Positions 23,937-35,034 of a stretch of DNA of 64,000 bases are shown piece after piece (position 1 is the first letter of the stretch; every line of letters begins with the position of its first letter). The translations under genes were made by a program, and so were the position numbers. The notes under the pieces were generated by a model. The model was given only the letters and a program-made list of their open reading frames with translations. It ran no database searches and was not told the DNA's origin. Location: NCBI RefSeq assembly GCF_018417475.1, contig NZ_CP054856.1:4061001-4125000 (forward strand), read 5' to 3'. Source of the stretch: Novosphingobium decolorationis. GTDB taxonomy: Bacteria; Pseudomonadota; Alphaproteobacteria; Sphingomonadales; Sphingomonadaceae.

Positions 23937-25493
23937 TCAGCCTTCGGCGATCACCTCGTCGTCCGGGCCCAGCACGCGCCAGGAGCGGCCCAGCCATTCG
24001 CCCAGCGCCTTGATGTCCTTGGCGGCGGCCGGGTTGAACAGCGGCAGGCCGCGCTCCTGCAGTGAGAGCGTGATGATCTCGGGCGTCGTGGCAAGCTGGC
24101 TGAGATCGAGGGCGGTATGGCATCCGCCGTGAAGGCGGCGGCACAGGCGGATGGCAAGGCCCCAGCCGATCGCGCGGTCGAGATCGGCGCGCGTCGCAAG
24201 CCGGTCGAAGGGTTCGGGAATGCCCGAGAGACCCGCGTTGGCAAAAACGGTCATGGCCATCATCCCGCGCCCGCGCATGTCAAGCCCGATCCAGCGCTTG
24301 CGCAGCGCCCAGGTCGTGGCTTCCTCGGTGCGCAGGTTGGGCTCGGTGCGCATGGCGGCCAGGGCCAGAAGCGTGGAGGCTTGGCGCAGGATGCGGTCGT
24401 TCTCGTTGCCCGGGCCGTGCCCGTTGCTGTCTTCGCCATCGTCGCAGACGGGCGCAGTCCACTTGGCCACCGCGACCGCTTCCTCGGCCGAGACCCGTAC
24501 GCCAAGCGCGAAACCGGCGACGCTGGCGAGCATCGGTGGTTCGGCCTGCACTTCGGGTTCGAGCTGGGCGTAGAGCAGGCCTTCACGAAGCCCCCAGGAG
24601 GAGAACACGATCTCGCTCGGCTGGAGGGCGATCACCAGTTCGGCGAGCAGCGCAGCCGCGTCGGGCAGGCTGGCGAGGCGTGAGGAGGAAATGCGCGGGT
24701 CCGGGTTCTCGATCCGGCCCTTGGCGAACTGGCGGGCGATGCGCAGCACATCGTCGGCGGGAAGCGCGAAGCCGTGGGGGTCATCGACCGGCCATTTCAA
24801 TTCGCGCATGGCCTGTTGGGCGAGCGCGCGCCAGGAACCGCCCACGATATAGAGCGGCTCGTCCTTGCCGCCGTTCCAGCCGTTGGCCGCGAGGCGCTCG
24901 TGCACCACGGTGGAGAAGGCCTTGGCGTCATTGCTGCGCAGGCCCGGCAGGCGCAGGGTGCCGAACGGCATGGTGATGCCGCGCGGGCTGATCGTGCCGT
25001 TCTCCACGCCGATGAGTTCCAGGCTGCCGCCGCCAAGGTCGGCCACGGTGCCATGCGCACCAGGAAAGGCGGCGATGACCGCATGGGCGCTGGCGCGCGC
25101 TTCCTCGTTGCCCGAAAGCAGGCGGGGCGAGAGGCCAAAGCCGCGCACGGCCTCCAGGAACTGGGGGCCATTGCTGGCATCACGCGCGGCGGCCGTCGCC
25201 ACGCAGTCGACATCGCGCACCCGGTGCAGGGCCAGCAGGCGCGAAAAGCGCCCCAGCGCGCCCAGCGCGGTCTTCAAGGCTTTTTCCGAGAGCGTTCCGT
25301 CGCGATCAAGATCACGGCCGAGGCGCGCGTTGACCTTCTCGTTCAGCATCACGACGGGCGCGCGCAGCGGCCCGTTGTAGATGACGAGGCGCACGGTGTT
25401 CGAACCGATGTCGATAATCGCGCGCTTTTCGCTCGAGTGGCTGATGCCGATCATGCTTTCCAGACGAATCCGAGAGGGACCTTGTTCCGACAC
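23937..25493 (-). CDS. ppx: Exopolyphosphatase / guanosine pentaphosphatase family protein
   Basis: The 518-residue protein belongs to the actin-like ASKHA phosphatases. The phosphate-1 loop is AIIDIGSNTVRLVIY near residue 25. The phosphate-2 loop is in TVADLGGGSLELIGV near residue 145, and VATAAARDASNG carries the catalytic Glu region. A C-terminal HD-like domain follows. It degrades polyphosphate from its ends, or pppGpp. It is separated from ppk by 26 bases on the same strand, an operon in which synthesis and breakdown are paired. An in-frame Met 13 codons later (MIGISHSSEKRA) may be the true start. Confidence 0.94.
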   Translation of the reverse strand: MSEQGPSRIRLESMIGISHSSEKRAIIDIGSNTVRLVIYNGPLRAPVVMLNEKVNARLGRDLDRDGTLSEKALKTALGALGRFSRLLALHRVRDVDCVATAAARDASNGPQFLEAVRGFGLSPRLLSGNEEARASAHAVIAAFPGAHGTVADLGGGSLELIGVENGTISPRGITMPFGTLRLPGLRSNDAKAFSTVVHERLAANGWNGGKDEPLYIVGGSWRALAQQAMRELKWPVDDPHGFALPADDVLRIARQFAKGRIENPDPRISSSRLASLPDAAALLAELVIALQPSEIVFSSWGLREGLLYAQLEPEVQAEPPMLASVAGFALGVRVSAEEAVAVAKWTAPVCDDGEDSNGHGPGNENDRILRQASTLLALAAMRTEPNLRTEEATTWALRKRWIGLDMRGRGMMAMTVFANAGLSGIPEPFDRLATRADLDRAIGWGLAIRLCRRLHGGCHTALDLSQLATTPEIITLSLQERGLPLFNPAAAKDIKALGEWLGRSWRVLGPDDEVIAEG

Positions 25494-25519
25494 TCTTGTG
25501 TCAGAACTTGGGCCCTATG

Positions 25520-27775
25520 TCAGATATTCCCCCGTCGAAGCGAGAGCTTGGGCACTTTTCGTCCACTGGCAAGCGAAGCACCGCGCCCCGAAAGCGAGGG
25601 GTTGGTCATGAAATAGCGGTGCAGGTTGAAGGGCTCCTCGACCTCGCCCACGCGTTCGGAGGTGCCGTCGGGGTGGAGCAGCCAGGACTGCTCGGTGTCG
25701 ATGAAGTTGGCCAGCATGACCTGGTCGAGCACCTGGTCGTGGACCGTCTTGTTGCGCATCGGGATCATGATCTCCACGCGCCGGTCGAGGTTGCGGCTCA
25801 TTCCGTCGGCCGAGGTGATGAGCACTTCGGCCTGGCGGCTGGGCAGGTCCGCGCCGTTGGCGAAGGCCCAGATGCGGCTGTGTTCGAGGAAGCGGCCGAT
25901 CACCGACTTGACCGAGATGTTCTCCGAGAAGCCCTCGATGCCGGGCCTGAGGCAACAGATGCCACGGATCACGAGGTCGACGTCCACGCCCGCCTGGCTG
26001 GCGGTGTAGAGATGGTCGATCAGCTCGGGATCGGTAAGCGAGTTCATCTTGGCCCAGATCGCGGCGGGCTTGCCTTCCCTGGCGTTCGCGATCTCGACAT
26101 CGATCAGTTCATAAAGTCGCGAGCGCAGCGTCATGGGCGAGATGGCGAGCAGTTCGGTCTCGTCCGGCTCGACGTAGCCGGTCACGAAGTTGAAGAGCTT
26201 GCCCGCATCGCGGCCCGCCGCCGGATCGGCCGTGAAATACGAAAGGTCGGTGTAGATGCGCGCGGTGATCGGGTGGTAGTTGCCCGTGCCGAAGTGGCAG
26301 TAGGTGCGATAGCCGCCCCGGCCATTGCCCAGGTCGCTTTCGCGGCGCACCACCATCGAGACCTTGCCGTGGGTCTTCCAGTCGATGAAGCCGTAGATCA
26401 CCTGGACGCCCGCGCGTTCGAGCTGGCCGGCCCACAGCAGGTTCTGCTCCTCGTCGAAGCGGGCCTTGATCTCGACCACGGCGGTCACCGACTTGCCCTG
26501 TTCGGCCGCCGCGATGAGGGCGGAGATGATCGCGGACTGCTTGCCGGCCCGGTAGAGCGTCTGCTTGATCGCAATCACGTCCGGATCGCGCGCGGCCTGG
26601 CGCAGGAAGTCGATCACCACCTCGAAGCTTTCGTAAGGGTGGTGGATGATGATGTCCTTCTCGCGGATCGCGGCGAAGATGTCGCCGTCATGCTCGAGGA
26701 CGCGTTCGGGATAGCGGGGCGAATAGGGCTCGAACTTGAGTTCCGGGCGGTCCTCGTCGCAGATTGCCGAGACGCCCGAGAAGCCGATCAGTCCCTCGGT
26801 CTTCATGATCAGCGCCTGGTCGAGGCCGAGCTGGCCGCGCAGCATTTCCTCGGCCGCCGGATCGAACTTGCCCTGAAGCTGGAGCACGATGACAAGGCCG
26901 CGGCGGCGGCGCTGGATCGCCGAGCGGAAGTAGCGCACGAGGTCTTCGGCGTCTTCCTCGATCTCGAGGTCGGAATCGCGCAGGATGCGGAACACGCCGT
27001 GCCCGCCCACCTTGAAGCCGGGGAAGAGGGTCCCTGCGTTGCGGCAGATGAGGTCCTCGATGGAGATCCACGCCGCCTCATCGCCGGGGATGCGCACGAA
27101 GCGCGGCAAGGGCGCTGGGATCAGCACCATCTCCATGACCGGCGCGTTGTCGGCGATGCGGTTGAGCGAGAAGAGCACGCCGATCCCCTGGTTCGCAACG
27201 AAGGGGAAGGGGTGCGCCGGGTCGATCGCCTGGGGCGTGATGACCGGCATGATGTCGGTCGCGAAATAGTCCTTGAGCCACTGCTCACGCTCAGGGTCGA
27301 GGGTCTCATCGCCAATCACCGCGATGCCCGCCTCGGCCATCTCGGCCTTGAGCCCGGCCCAGGTCTTCTGCTGGATCGTTTCCAGCTCGAGCACCTTCTC
27401 GTGCGTGGCGGCGAGCGCCTGCCCGGGGGTGAGCCCGTCGATCGAGGCTTCCTCGATCTGACGGCGCACCTGCCCGGCAAGGCCCGCCACGCGCACCATC
27501 AGGAATTCGTCGATATTGCTGCCCGAGATCGAGAGGAAGCGCAGGCGCTCGAGCAGGGGGTAGTTCATGTTCGAGGCTTCGGCGAGCACGCGCTCGTTGA
27601 AGGCCAGCCAGCTCAATTCGCGGTTGAAGAAGCGCGAGGGGCAGGAGGCAAGCGCGGCAGGATCGATCATGGGGGGCGCGTCGGCTTCCGCAGGTGCGGG
27701 TACCTGCGCACGGGCGGGCGACGTCGTATCCGTATCTCCGGTCGGCTGCATTACGGTACCTGTCGTCTCGTCCAT
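25520..27775 (-). CDS. ppk1: Polyphosphate kinase 1
   Basis: PPK1 makes polyphosphate from ATP through a phosphohistidine. The 751-residue protein begins at the ATG at 27775 (MDETTGTVMQ), preceded by AGAGGG. Its family blocks are FFNRELSWLAFNERVLAEA, GSNIDEFLMVRVAGL, IKQTLYRAGKQSAII and WKTHGKVSMVVRR, which holds the autophosphorylated His. The second catalytic His region is SRIWAFANG. The first 60 residues are a disordered extension. It is transcribed with ppx and diverges from the transglutaminase-like gene. No clear Pho box was found upstream. Confidence 0.97.
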   Translation of the reverse strand: MDETTGTVMQPTGDTDTTSPARAQVPAPAEADAPPMIDPAALASCPSRFFNRELSWLAFNERVLAEASNMNYPLLERLRFLSISGSNIDEFLMVRVAGLAGQVRRQIEEASIDGLTPGQALAATHEKVLELETIQQKTWAGLKAEMAEAGIAVIGDETLDPEREQWLKDYFATDIMPVITPQAIDPAHPFPFVANQGIGVLFSLNRIADNAPVMEMVLIPAPLPRFVRIPGDEAAWISIEDLICRNAGTLFPGFKVGGHGVFRILRDSDLEIEEDAEDLVRYFRSAIQRRRRGLVIVLQLQGKFDPAAEEMLRGQLGLDQALIMKTEGLIGFSGVSAICDEDRPELKFEPYSPRYPERVLEHDGDIFAAIREKDIIIHHPYESFEVVIDFLRQAARDPDVIAIKQTLYRAGKQSAIISALIAAAEQGKSVTAVVEIKARFDEEQNLLWAGQLERAGVQVIYGFIDWKTHGKVSMVVRRESDLGNGRGGYRTYCHFGTGNYHPITARIYTDLSYFTADPAAGRDAGKLFNFVTGYVEPDETELLAISPMTLRSRLYELIDVEIANAREGKPAAIWAKMNSLTDPELIDHLYTASQAGVDVDLVIRGICCLRPGIEGFSENISVKSVIGRFLEHSRIWAFANGADLPSRQAEVLITSADGMSRNLDRRVEIMIPMRNKTVHDQVLDQVMLANFIDTEQSWLLHPDGTSERVGEVEEPFNLHRYFMTNPSLSGRGASLASGRKVPKLSLRRGNI

Positions 27776-27984
27776 GTGACCCTCTTCTGGTGGTCTTGCG
27801 GTGCGGTCCAGGGCGCGGATTTCGGCCCGTGGCACGTACGTGTCTCTAAAAACGCGGCCCTTGCCAGTTCTCGATGACGCTTTTGCGGCAAATGGTACAC
27901 GTAAAGGGCACTGTAACGAAAACTCTTTCTAGGCCAAGTGAACAGCGTTGCAGTGCAGCAGCGTTTCGCGCAAAGTCACCCGCG
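27776..27984. other. Divergent promoter region of ppk and the peptide-ligase cluster
   Basis: These 209 bases separate two divergent operons. They hold a single GTCAC (27975) without an 11-bp partner and an AT-richer stretch around 27,890-27,940. No gene, hairpin or repeat is evident. Confidence 0.5.
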
Positions 27985-30900
27985 ATGATAAAAGCGGCAC
28001 TGCACCACCTCACTCGCTACCGCTACTCCAAGCGGATCAAGCTCGGCCCCCAGGTGATCCGGCTTCGTCCGGCGCCGCATTCGCGCACGCAGGTGCCGAA
28101 TTATTCGCTCAAGATCTCTCCGCCTGAGCATTTCATCAACTGGCAGCAGGACCCGCACGGCAACTGGCTGGCGCGGATCGTCTTTCCCGATCCGGTCGAC
28201 CATTTCCAGATCGAGGTCGATCTGCTGGCCGAACTGGCGGTCATCAACCCCTTCGATTTCTTCGTGGAGCCCGACGCCGAGGAATACCCGTTCCAGTACA
28301 CGGATACGATGAAGGCGGACCTGGCCGCCTATTTCGACGTGGAAGAGCAGGGCCCGCTCTTCGAGGACCTGGTCAAGCAGTACGAAGGCCACGAGGGGCG
28401 TACGGTCGACTTCCTGGTCGAGATCAACCGCCAGCTTGAACAGCGCATCGACTACGTGATCCGCATGGAGCCGGGCGTGATGACGCCCGAGGAGACGCTG
28501 GAGGCGGGGCGGGGCTCGTGCCGCGATTCGGCCTGGCTGCTCGTCCACCTGCTGCGCCGCCTGGGGTTCGCCGCGCGCTTTGTCTCGGGCTACTCGATCC
28601 AGCTGGTCGCCGACGTGATCCCCAAGGAAGGCCCGCAGGGCGTGCTCCAGGACGTGACCGACCTGCACGCCTGGGCCGAGGCCTTCGTGCCGGGCGCGGG
28701 GTGGATCGCGCTCGACGCGACTTCGGGCATGTTCGCGGGCGAGGGGCACATTCCCTTGTGCGCCACGCCCCACTACCGTTCGGCGACACCCATCGAAGGG
28801 CTGGCCGAACCGGCCGAAGTCGATTTCGATTTCAAGATGGACGTCAGTCGCATTGCCGAGGCGGTGCGCATCACCAAGCCCTTCACGCCCGAGCGCTGGG
28901 AGAACATGCTGGCGCTCGGCGACAAGGTCGATGCGGATCTCGTTGCGAACGGCGTCAACCTCACCATGGGCGGCGAGCCGACCTTCATTGCCGACGGCGA
29001 CTTTGAAGCGGGCGAATGGAACGGCGAGGCGGTCGGCCCGACCAAGGCGGCCTATGCCGACCAGTTGATCCGCCTCCTGCGCCACAAGTTCTCGCCCGGT
29101 TCGCTCCTCCACCACGGGCAGGGCAAGTGGTATCCGGGCGAGACGCTGCCGCGCTGGGGATACTCGATCTACTGGCGCAAGGACGGTGAGCCGATCTGGC
29201 GCGACGATTCTCTGCTGGCAGGGGAAAAGCCGCTGGAGAAGGACGGCGATCCCGATCCGGTGCCTTCCATCGACGTACAACAGGCCGCGAAGGTTCTGAA
29301 GCAGGCCGCCGCGAACCTGGGGGTCGAGCCCGAGTTCGTCCAGCCGGTCTATGAAGATTCGGGCGTCTGGATGCTGCGCGAGGACGAACTTCCGGTGAAC
29401 ACCACGCCGATGGACCCGGCCATCGAGGACGAGGAACTGGCCCGCCGCTTCAAGCGCACCTACCGCCGGGGCCTGGAAAGGCCGGTGGGCTTCGTGCTCC
29501 CGATCCAGCGCTGGCAGACGAGGGTCGCGCCGATCCAGCGCCATTGGCAGAGCGAGTTGTGGCGCGTGCGCAAGGGCGTCCTGACCGCCGTACCTGGCGA
29601 CAGCTCGCTGGGCTACCGCCTGCCGCTTGGCTCGCTGCCGCATGTGCCGCCCGCCGACTATCCCTATATCCATCCGCGCGACACCGCCGAGCCGCGCGAA
29701 CCTCTGGCCGATATCCGCGCGCAGGTGACCCAGCGCGGTCGCCAGATGCGCGAGGAACTGGCCAGCCAGCGCTTTGAGACCGTGCCCGAACCTGCGCAGT
29801 TCGGCCCGCAGATCGTGGAGCAGGACATCATCGAGGGCGCGGTGCGCACCGCGCTCACGGTGGAGCCGCGCGGGGATTACCTTGCCGTCTTCATTCCGCC
29901 GACCGAGTGGCTGGAGGACTACCTCGAACTTGTCGCTGCGATTGAGCAGGTGGCCGAGGAGATGGGCCTTCCGGTCCGCATCGAGGGCTATCCCCCGCCG
30001 CCCGACCCGCGCCTCACGGTCCTCAAGGTCACCCCCGATCCGGGCGTGATCGAGGTCAACATCCACCCCAGCGCCTCCTGGCGCGAGACGGTGGAGATCA
30101 CCGAGACGCTTTACGACTGCGCGCGCGAGATCGGCCTGACCGCCGACAAGTTCATGGTCGATGGGCGCTCGATCGGCACAGGCGGTGGCAACCACATCGT
30201 GCTGGGCGGGCCGAGCCTGCTCGACAGCCCCTTCATTCGCCGTCCGGACCTGCTCAAGAGCTTCGTGCTCTACTGGCAGCGCCACCCCTCGCTTTCCTAC
30301 CTGTTCTCGGGTCTTTTCATTGGTCCGACGAGCCAGGCCCCGCGCATCGACGAGGCGCGCCATGACGCGCTTTACGAGCTGGAAATCGCGCTGGCGCAAG
30401 TGCCCGGGCCGCAGGCGCCGCAGCCCGCGCCCTGGGTAGTCGACCGCCTGTTCCGCAATCTCCTGGTCGATGTCACCGGCAACACCCACCGCACCGAGAT
30501 CTGCATCGACAAGATGTTCTCGCCCGATGGGCCCACGGGGCGCCTCGGCCTGGTCGAGTTCCGCGGCTTCGAGATGCCGCCAGACGGCAAGATGAGCCTC
30601 GCTCAGCAGCTGCTCCTGCGCGCCCTCACCGCCTGGTTCTGGAAGGAGCCGCAGCAGGGCGACCTCGTGCGCTGGGGGACGCAGCTCCACGACAAGTTCA
30701 TGCTTGGCCACTTCGTCTGGGACGATTTCCTCGACGTCCTCGCCGACCTTGGCCGCGCGGGCTACCAGTTCGATCCGGCCTGGTTCGAAGCGCAGCGCAT
30801 GTTCCGTTTCCCCGTCCACGGCGAAGTCGAGGGCGGCGGTGTGAGCCTGGAGATCAGCCATGCGCTCGAACCCTGGAACGTGCTGGGCGAGACCGGGGCA

Positions 30901-31356
30901 ATCGGGGGGACCGTGCGCTATGTCGACAGTTCGACCGAGCGCCTGCAGGTCAAGGCCACGGGGCTCGTCAAGGGACGCCACGTTATCACCTGCAACGGGC
31001 GCCGTGTGCCCATGACGATGACCGGGCCCGAAGAAGGCGTGGGCGGCGTGCGCTACAAGGCGTGGTGGCCGGCCGAGTGTCTGCATCCGCTGCTGGAGCC
31101 GCACACCCCGCTCACCTTCGACATCTTCGACACCTGGAATGGACGTTCGCTGGGTGGCTGTGTCTACGAGGTCGCCCATCCGGGCGGGCGCAATTACGAC
31201 ACCGTGCCCGTCAACGGCTACGAGGCCGAGGCGCGGCGCAAGGCGCGCTTCACACCGCACGGCCATTCGCCAGGCCCCATGGCGCCGCCGCCCGAGGAAC
31301 TGCCGGGCGAGTTTCCCCATGCCCTCGATCTGAGACGTCCGCCGCGTGTCCACTAG
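27985..31356 (+). CDS. Giant transglutaminase-like protein with DUF2126 domain
   Basis: The 1,123-residue protein has a transglutaminase N-terminal domain (about 1-85) and a papain-like transglutaminase core near 165-260 with [20 protein letters not shown] (Cys) and [19 protein letters not shown] (His, Asp). The large C-terminal DUF2126 follows ([46 protein letters not shown]). In the upstream frame the first Met is at 27874, but the family sequence begins at 27985 ([14 protein letters not shown]). The family accompanies circularly permuted ATP-grasp and alpha-E proteins and was proposed to serve peptide synthesis and cleavage; no biochemical role is proven. The next gene overlaps by 11 bases. 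Confidence 0.9.
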   Translation: MIKAALHHLTRYRYSKRIKLGPQVIRLRPAPHSRTQVPNYSLKISPPEHFINWQQDPHGNWLARIVFPDPVDHFQIEVDLLAELAVINPFDFFVEPDAEEYPFQYTDTMKADLAAYFDVEEQGPLFEDLVKQYEGHEGRTVDFLVEINRQLEQRIDYVIRMEPGVMTPEETLEAGRGSCRDSAWLLVHLLRRLGFAARFVSGYSIQLVADVIPKEGPQGVLQDVTDLHAWAEAFVPGAGWIALDATSGMFAGEGHIPLCATPHYRSATPIEGLAEPAEVDFDFKMDVSRIAEAVRITKPFTPERWENMLALGDKVDADLVANGVNLTMGGEPTFIADGDFEAGEWNGEAVGPTKAAYADQLIRLLRHKFSPGSLLHHGQGKWYPGETLPRWGYSIYWRKDGEPIWRDDSLLAGEKPLEKDGDPDPVPSIDVQQAAKVLKQAAANLGVEPEFVQPVYEDSGVWMLREDELPVNTTPMDPAIEDEELARRFKRTYRRGLERPVGFVLPIQRWQTRVAPIQRHWQSELWRVRKGVLTAVPGDSSLGYRLPLGSLPHVPPADYPYIHPRDTAEPREPLADIRAQVTQRGRQMREELASQRFETVPEPAQFGPQIVEQDIIEGAVRTALTVEPRGDYLAVFIPPTEWLEDYLELVAAIEQVAEEMGLPVRIEGYPPPPDPRLTVLKVTPDPGVIEVNIHPSASWRETVEITETLYDCAREIGLTADKFMVDGRSIGTGGGNHIVLGGPSLLDSPFIRRPDLLKSFVLYWQRHPSLSYLFSGLFIGPTSQAPRIDEARHDALYELEIALAQVPGPQAPQPAPWVVDRLFRNLLVDVTGNTHRTEICIDKMFSPDGPTGRLGLVEFRGFEMPPDGKMSLAQQLLLRALTAWFWKEPQQGDLVRWGTQLHDKFMLGHFVWDDFLDVLADLGRAGYQFDPAWFEAQRMFRFPVHGEVEGGGVSLEISHALEPWNVLGETGAIGGTVRYVDSSTERLQVKATGLVKGRHVITCNGRRVPMTMTGPEEGVGGVRYKAWWPAECLHPLLEPHTPLTFDIFDTWNGRSLGGCVYEVAHPGGRNYDTVPVNGYEAEARRKARFTPHGHSPGPMAPPPEELPGEFPHALDLRRPPRVH

Positions 31357-33841
31357 CCCCTCGTCCCGGCGGCCGGTGCGCTCGCGGGGATGGCTCGATC
31401 GCTATTCCGCAGGGCCCGAGGGCGGCGATCTCTACACCGACGCACCCAGTTGGGTGGGGGAGCGCTGGCGCGCGGTCGCCGCCGAACTCGCGCGGCTGGG
31501 TGAGAATGACGCCGCCGCCTTGCAGGAAGCGACCAGTCGCAACGCCGCCGACCTGGGCCTGACCTTCCGCGTCACCGGCGATGAAGAAGAACGCGCCTGG
31601 CCGGTCAATGCCATGCCGCTTGTCATTGGCGCGGACGAATGGGCCAAGCTCGAACGCGGCCTCGTCCAGCGCGCCGACATGCTGGAGAAGCTGGCCGCCG
31701 ATATCTACGGCGAGCAGAAGCTGGTGAAGGGCGGGCACCTGCCCGCAGCCGTCATCGCCGGAAATCCCTTCTTCGTGCGCCGCATGATCGGCCATCCCCC
31801 GGCCTGCGGGCGCTTCCTGCAGGTCTATTCGGCCGAGCTGGCGCGCGGACCGCGCGGGCAATGGCGGATCCTCCAGGACCGGGTGCGGCTGGCCAGCGGC
31901 ATTGGCTACACACTGGAGAACCGCCTGGCCCTTTCGCGCACGACGGGCGATCTGCTTGCGGCAAGCCATGTGCGCCGCACGGCTGGGTTCTTTGGCGCGA
32001 TGCGCGAGGGCATGGCCGCGGCCTGCGGGCGCGAGCGGCCGCGCGTTGCGCTCCTGACCCCGGGCCGCTTCAACCAGACTTACGCGGAGCAGGCGCATCT
32101 TGCGCGCTATCTCGGCCTGCCGCTGGTGGAGGGGAGAGACCTCTCGGTGCTCGACAACCGCCTCTACGTCGGCACCATCGCGGGGCCCAAGCGGGTCGAT
32201 GGTATCTGGCGCTGGATCAATACCGACCTGCTCGATCCGCTCGCTTTCGATGCGCGCTCGCAGATCGGTGTCGCCAACCTGTTCGAGGCCTGGACCTCGG
32301 GCGGGGTAGGCATCGCGAATGCGCCGGGCAGCGAGGTCCTCGAGTCGGCAGCGCTCGCCGCCTTCATGCCGCGCCTGTGCCGCCTCCTGATGGACGAGGA
32401 GCCGCTCCTGCCCAGTATCGCGACCTGGTGGTGCGGGCAGGCCAGCGAGGGCGCCACCGTGGCCCGCCGGTTCGACGATCTGGCACTGCTTCCCGCCTTC
32501 GGGCAGCCGGTGGAAGGGTTGGCGGGGCGCGATCCGGTGGCGGGGGCCTCGCTTACGCCGGAAGAGCGCGCGCTCTTCGCCGAGGCCCTGCGCCGCCGTC
32601 CCATGGACTATTGCGGGCAGGAGATCGTCCAGCTCTCCACCGCGCCCGCGATCATCGACGGTGAAATCGTTCCGCGCCCCTTCACGCTGCGCGCCTTTGT
32701 CGCGCGCCGTGCCGATGGCGGCTGGACGGTGATGCCCGGCGGGTTCGCACGTCTGTCCTCCAGCCGTGACTTGCCAACCACGATGATGGGGGCGGGTGAT
32801 CTCTCCGCCGATGTCTGGGTGGTCGATGAGACGTCGGCCGAGCAGCACCAGCGCACCACGCTTCAGGACTCCCCTCCGATCTCGCGCGGGGGCGGCATTC
32901 TTGCCAGCCAGGCGGCGGACAACCTCTACTGGTTCGGACGCTACAACCAGCGTGCCGAACTGGTGCTGCGGGTGGTCCGCTCGCTGTTGGGCAATTCGAT
33001 GGAAGGGGAAAGTGGGCCGACCGGTGGCGGGGCGGTCGCGGCCAGCCTTGTCGGCTTGCTCGAATACTGGGGCGCGGCCGATGCAGGTTCGGTTGGCAAG
33101 AAGCTGGAAGATGTCTGCGCGCAGGCCCTACTTTCATCCCACCTGCCGGGCTCGGTGGCGACGCTGCTCAAGCGCCGCATGGACGTAGGCATGAGCCTGC
33201 GCGAGCGTTTCGCGCGCGACTTCTGGCGCATCGTCAGCCGTCCGATGCCGCCTGTCACTGTCTCACGCCCGCAGGCCATGCTCGAAAGCGCGCGCTGGCT
33301 GGGCGAGCATTTCAGTGCGCTCTCTGGCCTTGTCGCGGAAAACATGGTGCGCTCCTCGGCCTGGCGCTTTCTTAAGATCGGCGAGCGGATCGAGCGCGCG
33401 CAGGCCATCTGCCGCATGACGCACGACCTTTCCGCTTTCACGGGCGAGAGCGAGGACGTGGCAAGCGGTGTTCTCCTTGACCTGTGCGATAGCCAGATCG
33501 TCTACCGCACCCGCTACCTCACCGCGCCGATGCCCGATCCGGTGCGGGATCTGGTGCTTCTTGACCCTGACAATCCCCGAGCCCTGGCTTTCCAGATTGC
33601 CGATATTGCCACGCACCTCCAGGCGCTGCCGAGTGTTCGGGATGACAACGTGCCCGAAGCGCCCCTGCGCTCGGCCCGTGCGTTGCAGGGCGAGCTTCAG
33701 GCCGCGCTGGTCGAGGACATGACCCGTGCGCGCCTGCGCACTCTTGAGGGGCGCCTGTTCGCGCTTTCCGATGCGATTTCGCAGCGGTATTTTCTCCAGT
33801 TCGACCGCGAAGGCGCCGAACGCCGCACGAGACTTCTGTGA
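31346..33841 (+). CDS. Circularly permuted ATP-grasp / alpha-E fusion protein
   Basis: The 831-residue protein starts with GTG at 31346, inside the end of the previous gene. Residues from about 70 to 480 form the circularly permuted ATP-grasp type 2 domain ([41 protein letters not shown]). The rest is the all-helical alpha-E domain ([45 protein letters not shown]). In many bacteria these are two separate genes; here they are fused. Predicted amide-bond ligase activity is inferred from the ATP-grasp fold. It overlaps the next gene by one base, so three genes act as one operon. Confidence 0.9.
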   Translation: MSTSPSSRRPVRSRGWLDRYSAGPEGGDLYTDAPSWVGERWRAVAAELARLGENDAAALQEATSRNAADLGLTFRVTGDEEERAWPVNAMPLVIGADEWAKLERGLVQRADMLEKLAADIYGEQKLVKGGHLPAAVIAGNPFFVRRMIGHPPACGRFLQVYSAELARGPRGQWRILQDRVRLASGIGYTLENRLALSRTTGDLLAASHVRRTAGFFGAMREGMAAACGRERPRVALLTPGRFNQTYAEQAHLARYLGLPLVEGRDLSVLDNRLYVGTIAGPKRVDGIWRWINTDLLDPLAFDARSQIGVANLFEAWTSGGVGIANAPGSEVLESAALAAFMPRLCRLLMDEEPLLPSIATWWCGQASEGATVARRFDDLALLPAFGQPVEGLAGRDPVAGASLTPEERALFAEALRRRPMDYCGQEIVQLSTAPAIIDGEIVPRPFTLRAFVARRADGGWTVMPGGFARLSSSRDLPTTMMGAGDLSADVWVVDETSAEQHQRTTLQDSPPISRGGGILASQAADNLYWFGRYNQRAELVLRVVRSLLGNSMEGESGPTGGGAVAASLVGLLEYWGAADAGSVGKKLEDVCAQALLSSHLPGSVATLLKRRMDVGMSLRERFARDFWRIVSRPMPPVTVSRPQAMLESARWLGEHFSALSGLVAENMVRSSAWRFLKIGERIERAQAICRMTHDLSAFTGESEDVASGVLLDLCDSQIVYRTRYLTAPMPDPVRDLVLLDPDNPRALAFQIADIATHLQALPSVRDDNVPEAPLRSARALQGELQAALVEDMTRARLRTLEGRLFALSDAISQRYFLQFDREGAERRTRLL

Positions 33842-34722
33842 TGCGCTATGCCGTCAGCCACAAGACCACGCTGTCCTACGCAGCGCCGGTGCGCCTCGCC
33901 CAGTTCAACGTGCGCCTGCGCCCCGCGGCCTGGCCCGGGCAGAGCGTCTCCGACTATTCCCTCAGCGTCGATCCCCGTCCTGCCGCGATCTCCGAAGGGG
34001 AGGGCAGCTACCACGTCAACGAAGCGCGCTTCGGGCTTCAGGAACCGATCAGTCGCCTGGTCATCGAGAGCCGCTTCACGGTCGAGCGCGAGGATGCCCC
34101 CTTTTTCTTCGCCGAGGCCAAGGGGCCCGCGCTTGTCGAACTGCGCGAAAAGGCCATGGCGCTTCCCGACCTTTCCGCGCTGGGGCCTGCGTCCTACAGC
34201 TTTGCCTCGCCCATTGCGGTGCCCGAGCACGAGATCGCCGTCTGGGCGGGCGAATATCTGGTCGAAGAGATGCCGGTGATGGACGCGGGGCGCACGCTGA
34301 TGGAGGCGATCCATCGCGAATTCAGCTTTGATTCGCGGGCCACGGCCACCGACACGCCGCCGATCGAGGCCTTCCGCAATCGCCATGGGGTCTGTCAGGA
34401 CTTCACCCATGTCATGATCATCGCGGCGCGGGCACGCGGTATCCCGGCGGCCTACGTCAGCGGCTACCTGCGTACGATCCCGCCTGCGGGGAAGGCGCGG
34501 CTGGTCGGCGCGGACGCCATGCACGCCTGGGTCAACCTGTGGTGCGGCGAGGAACTGGGATGGGTGGGCTTCGATCCGACCAACAACAAGCTGGCCGATG
34601 CCGACCATATCTTCATCGGCATGGGGCGTGACTATTCCGATGTCGCGCCACTCGATGGGACGTTCCGGGGAAGCTCGGAGCAGACGATGCACTTCGCCGT
34701 CGACGTTGCGCCGCTGGACTGA
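33841..34722 (+). CDS. Transglutaminase-like cysteine peptidase family protein
   Basis: The 293-residue protein has the bacterial transglutaminase N-terminal beta domain ([20 protein letters not shown]) and a papain-like core. Cys is in RHGVCQDFTHVMIIAARA, His in MHAWVNLWCGEELGWVGFD, and the Asp is in that same stretch (GFDPTNN). Members of this group usually stand next to alpha-E and CP-ATP-grasp genes and are presumed to cleave or join peptides. The ATG at 33841 shares a base with the stop of the ATP-grasp gene. No Anbu-type HslV-like peptidase gene, often linked to this set, is nearby. Confidence 0.9.
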   Translation: MRYAVSHKTTLSYAAPVRLAQFNVRLRPAAWPGQSVSDYSLSVDPRPAAISEGEGSYHVNEARFGLQEPISRLVIESRFTVEREDAPFFFAEAKGPALVELREKAMALPDLSALGPASYSFASPIAVPEHEIAVWAGEYLVEEMPVMDAGRTLMEAIHREFSFDSRATATDTPPIEAFRNRHGVCQDFTHVMIIAARARGIPAAYVSGYLRTIPPAGKARLVGADAMHAWVNLWCGEELGWVGFDPTNNKLADADHIFIGMGRDYSDVAPLDGTFRGSSEQTMHFAVDVAPLD

Positions 34723-34734
34723 GAGGCCCGCGTC

Positions 34735-35034
34735 ATGCCTGTCCCCATCGAACCGGCCTTTCTGGTTGGCGCTCTTGTGGCGCTCAATGCGGTGACGTTC
34801 CTGCTGTTCGGCTGGGACAAGCGCCAGGCCCGGCGGGGTGGGCGGCGTGTACCCGAGGCTCGGTTGCTGCTCCTCGCCGCTCTTGGCGGCACTCCTGGTG
34901 CCTACGCCGCGCGCCGCCATTTCCGCCACAAGACGCGCAAGCAACCGTTCGTGGGTCAATTGCACGCATTGGCTGTACTGCAGGTCCTGGCGATGGCGGC
35001 GTTGATCGGCTGGAGCGCGGGTTCGCCGCTCTAA
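34735..35034 (+). CDS. DUF1294 small membrane protein
   Basis: The 99-residue protein has three hydrophobic segments and the family core NAVTFLLFGWDKRQARRGGRRVPE, then GGTPGAYAARRHFRHKTRKQPF. DUF1294 proteins occur alone or fused to a cold-shock domain; their function is unknown. It follows the peptide-ligase operon by 12 bases and may be transcribed with it. A hairpin CCGAGGGC/GCCCTCGG lies at about 35,124-35,143 downstream. Confidence 0.88.
   Translation: MPVPIEPAFLVGALVALNAVTFLLFGWDKRQARRGGRRVPEARLLLLAALGGTPGAYAARRHFRHKTRKQPFVGQLHALAVLQVLAMAALIGWSAGSPL

Noticed and set aside
25485..25502. GACACTCTTGTGTCAG between ppk and ppx, sharing 11 bases with the palindrome at 12246
   Set aside because: It lies across the ppx start within an operon and lacks the 11-bp repeat of Pho boxes; the shared bases are probably chance.
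25496..27877. Open frame of nearly 800 codons opposite ppk
   Set aside because: The minus strand encodes polyphosphate kinase with all its motifs; the other reading has shadow composition.
27976..31353. Open frame of over 1,100 codons opposite the DUF2126 protein
   Set aside because: It is a codon-bias shadow of the transglutaminase-like gene and lacks any recognisable fold.
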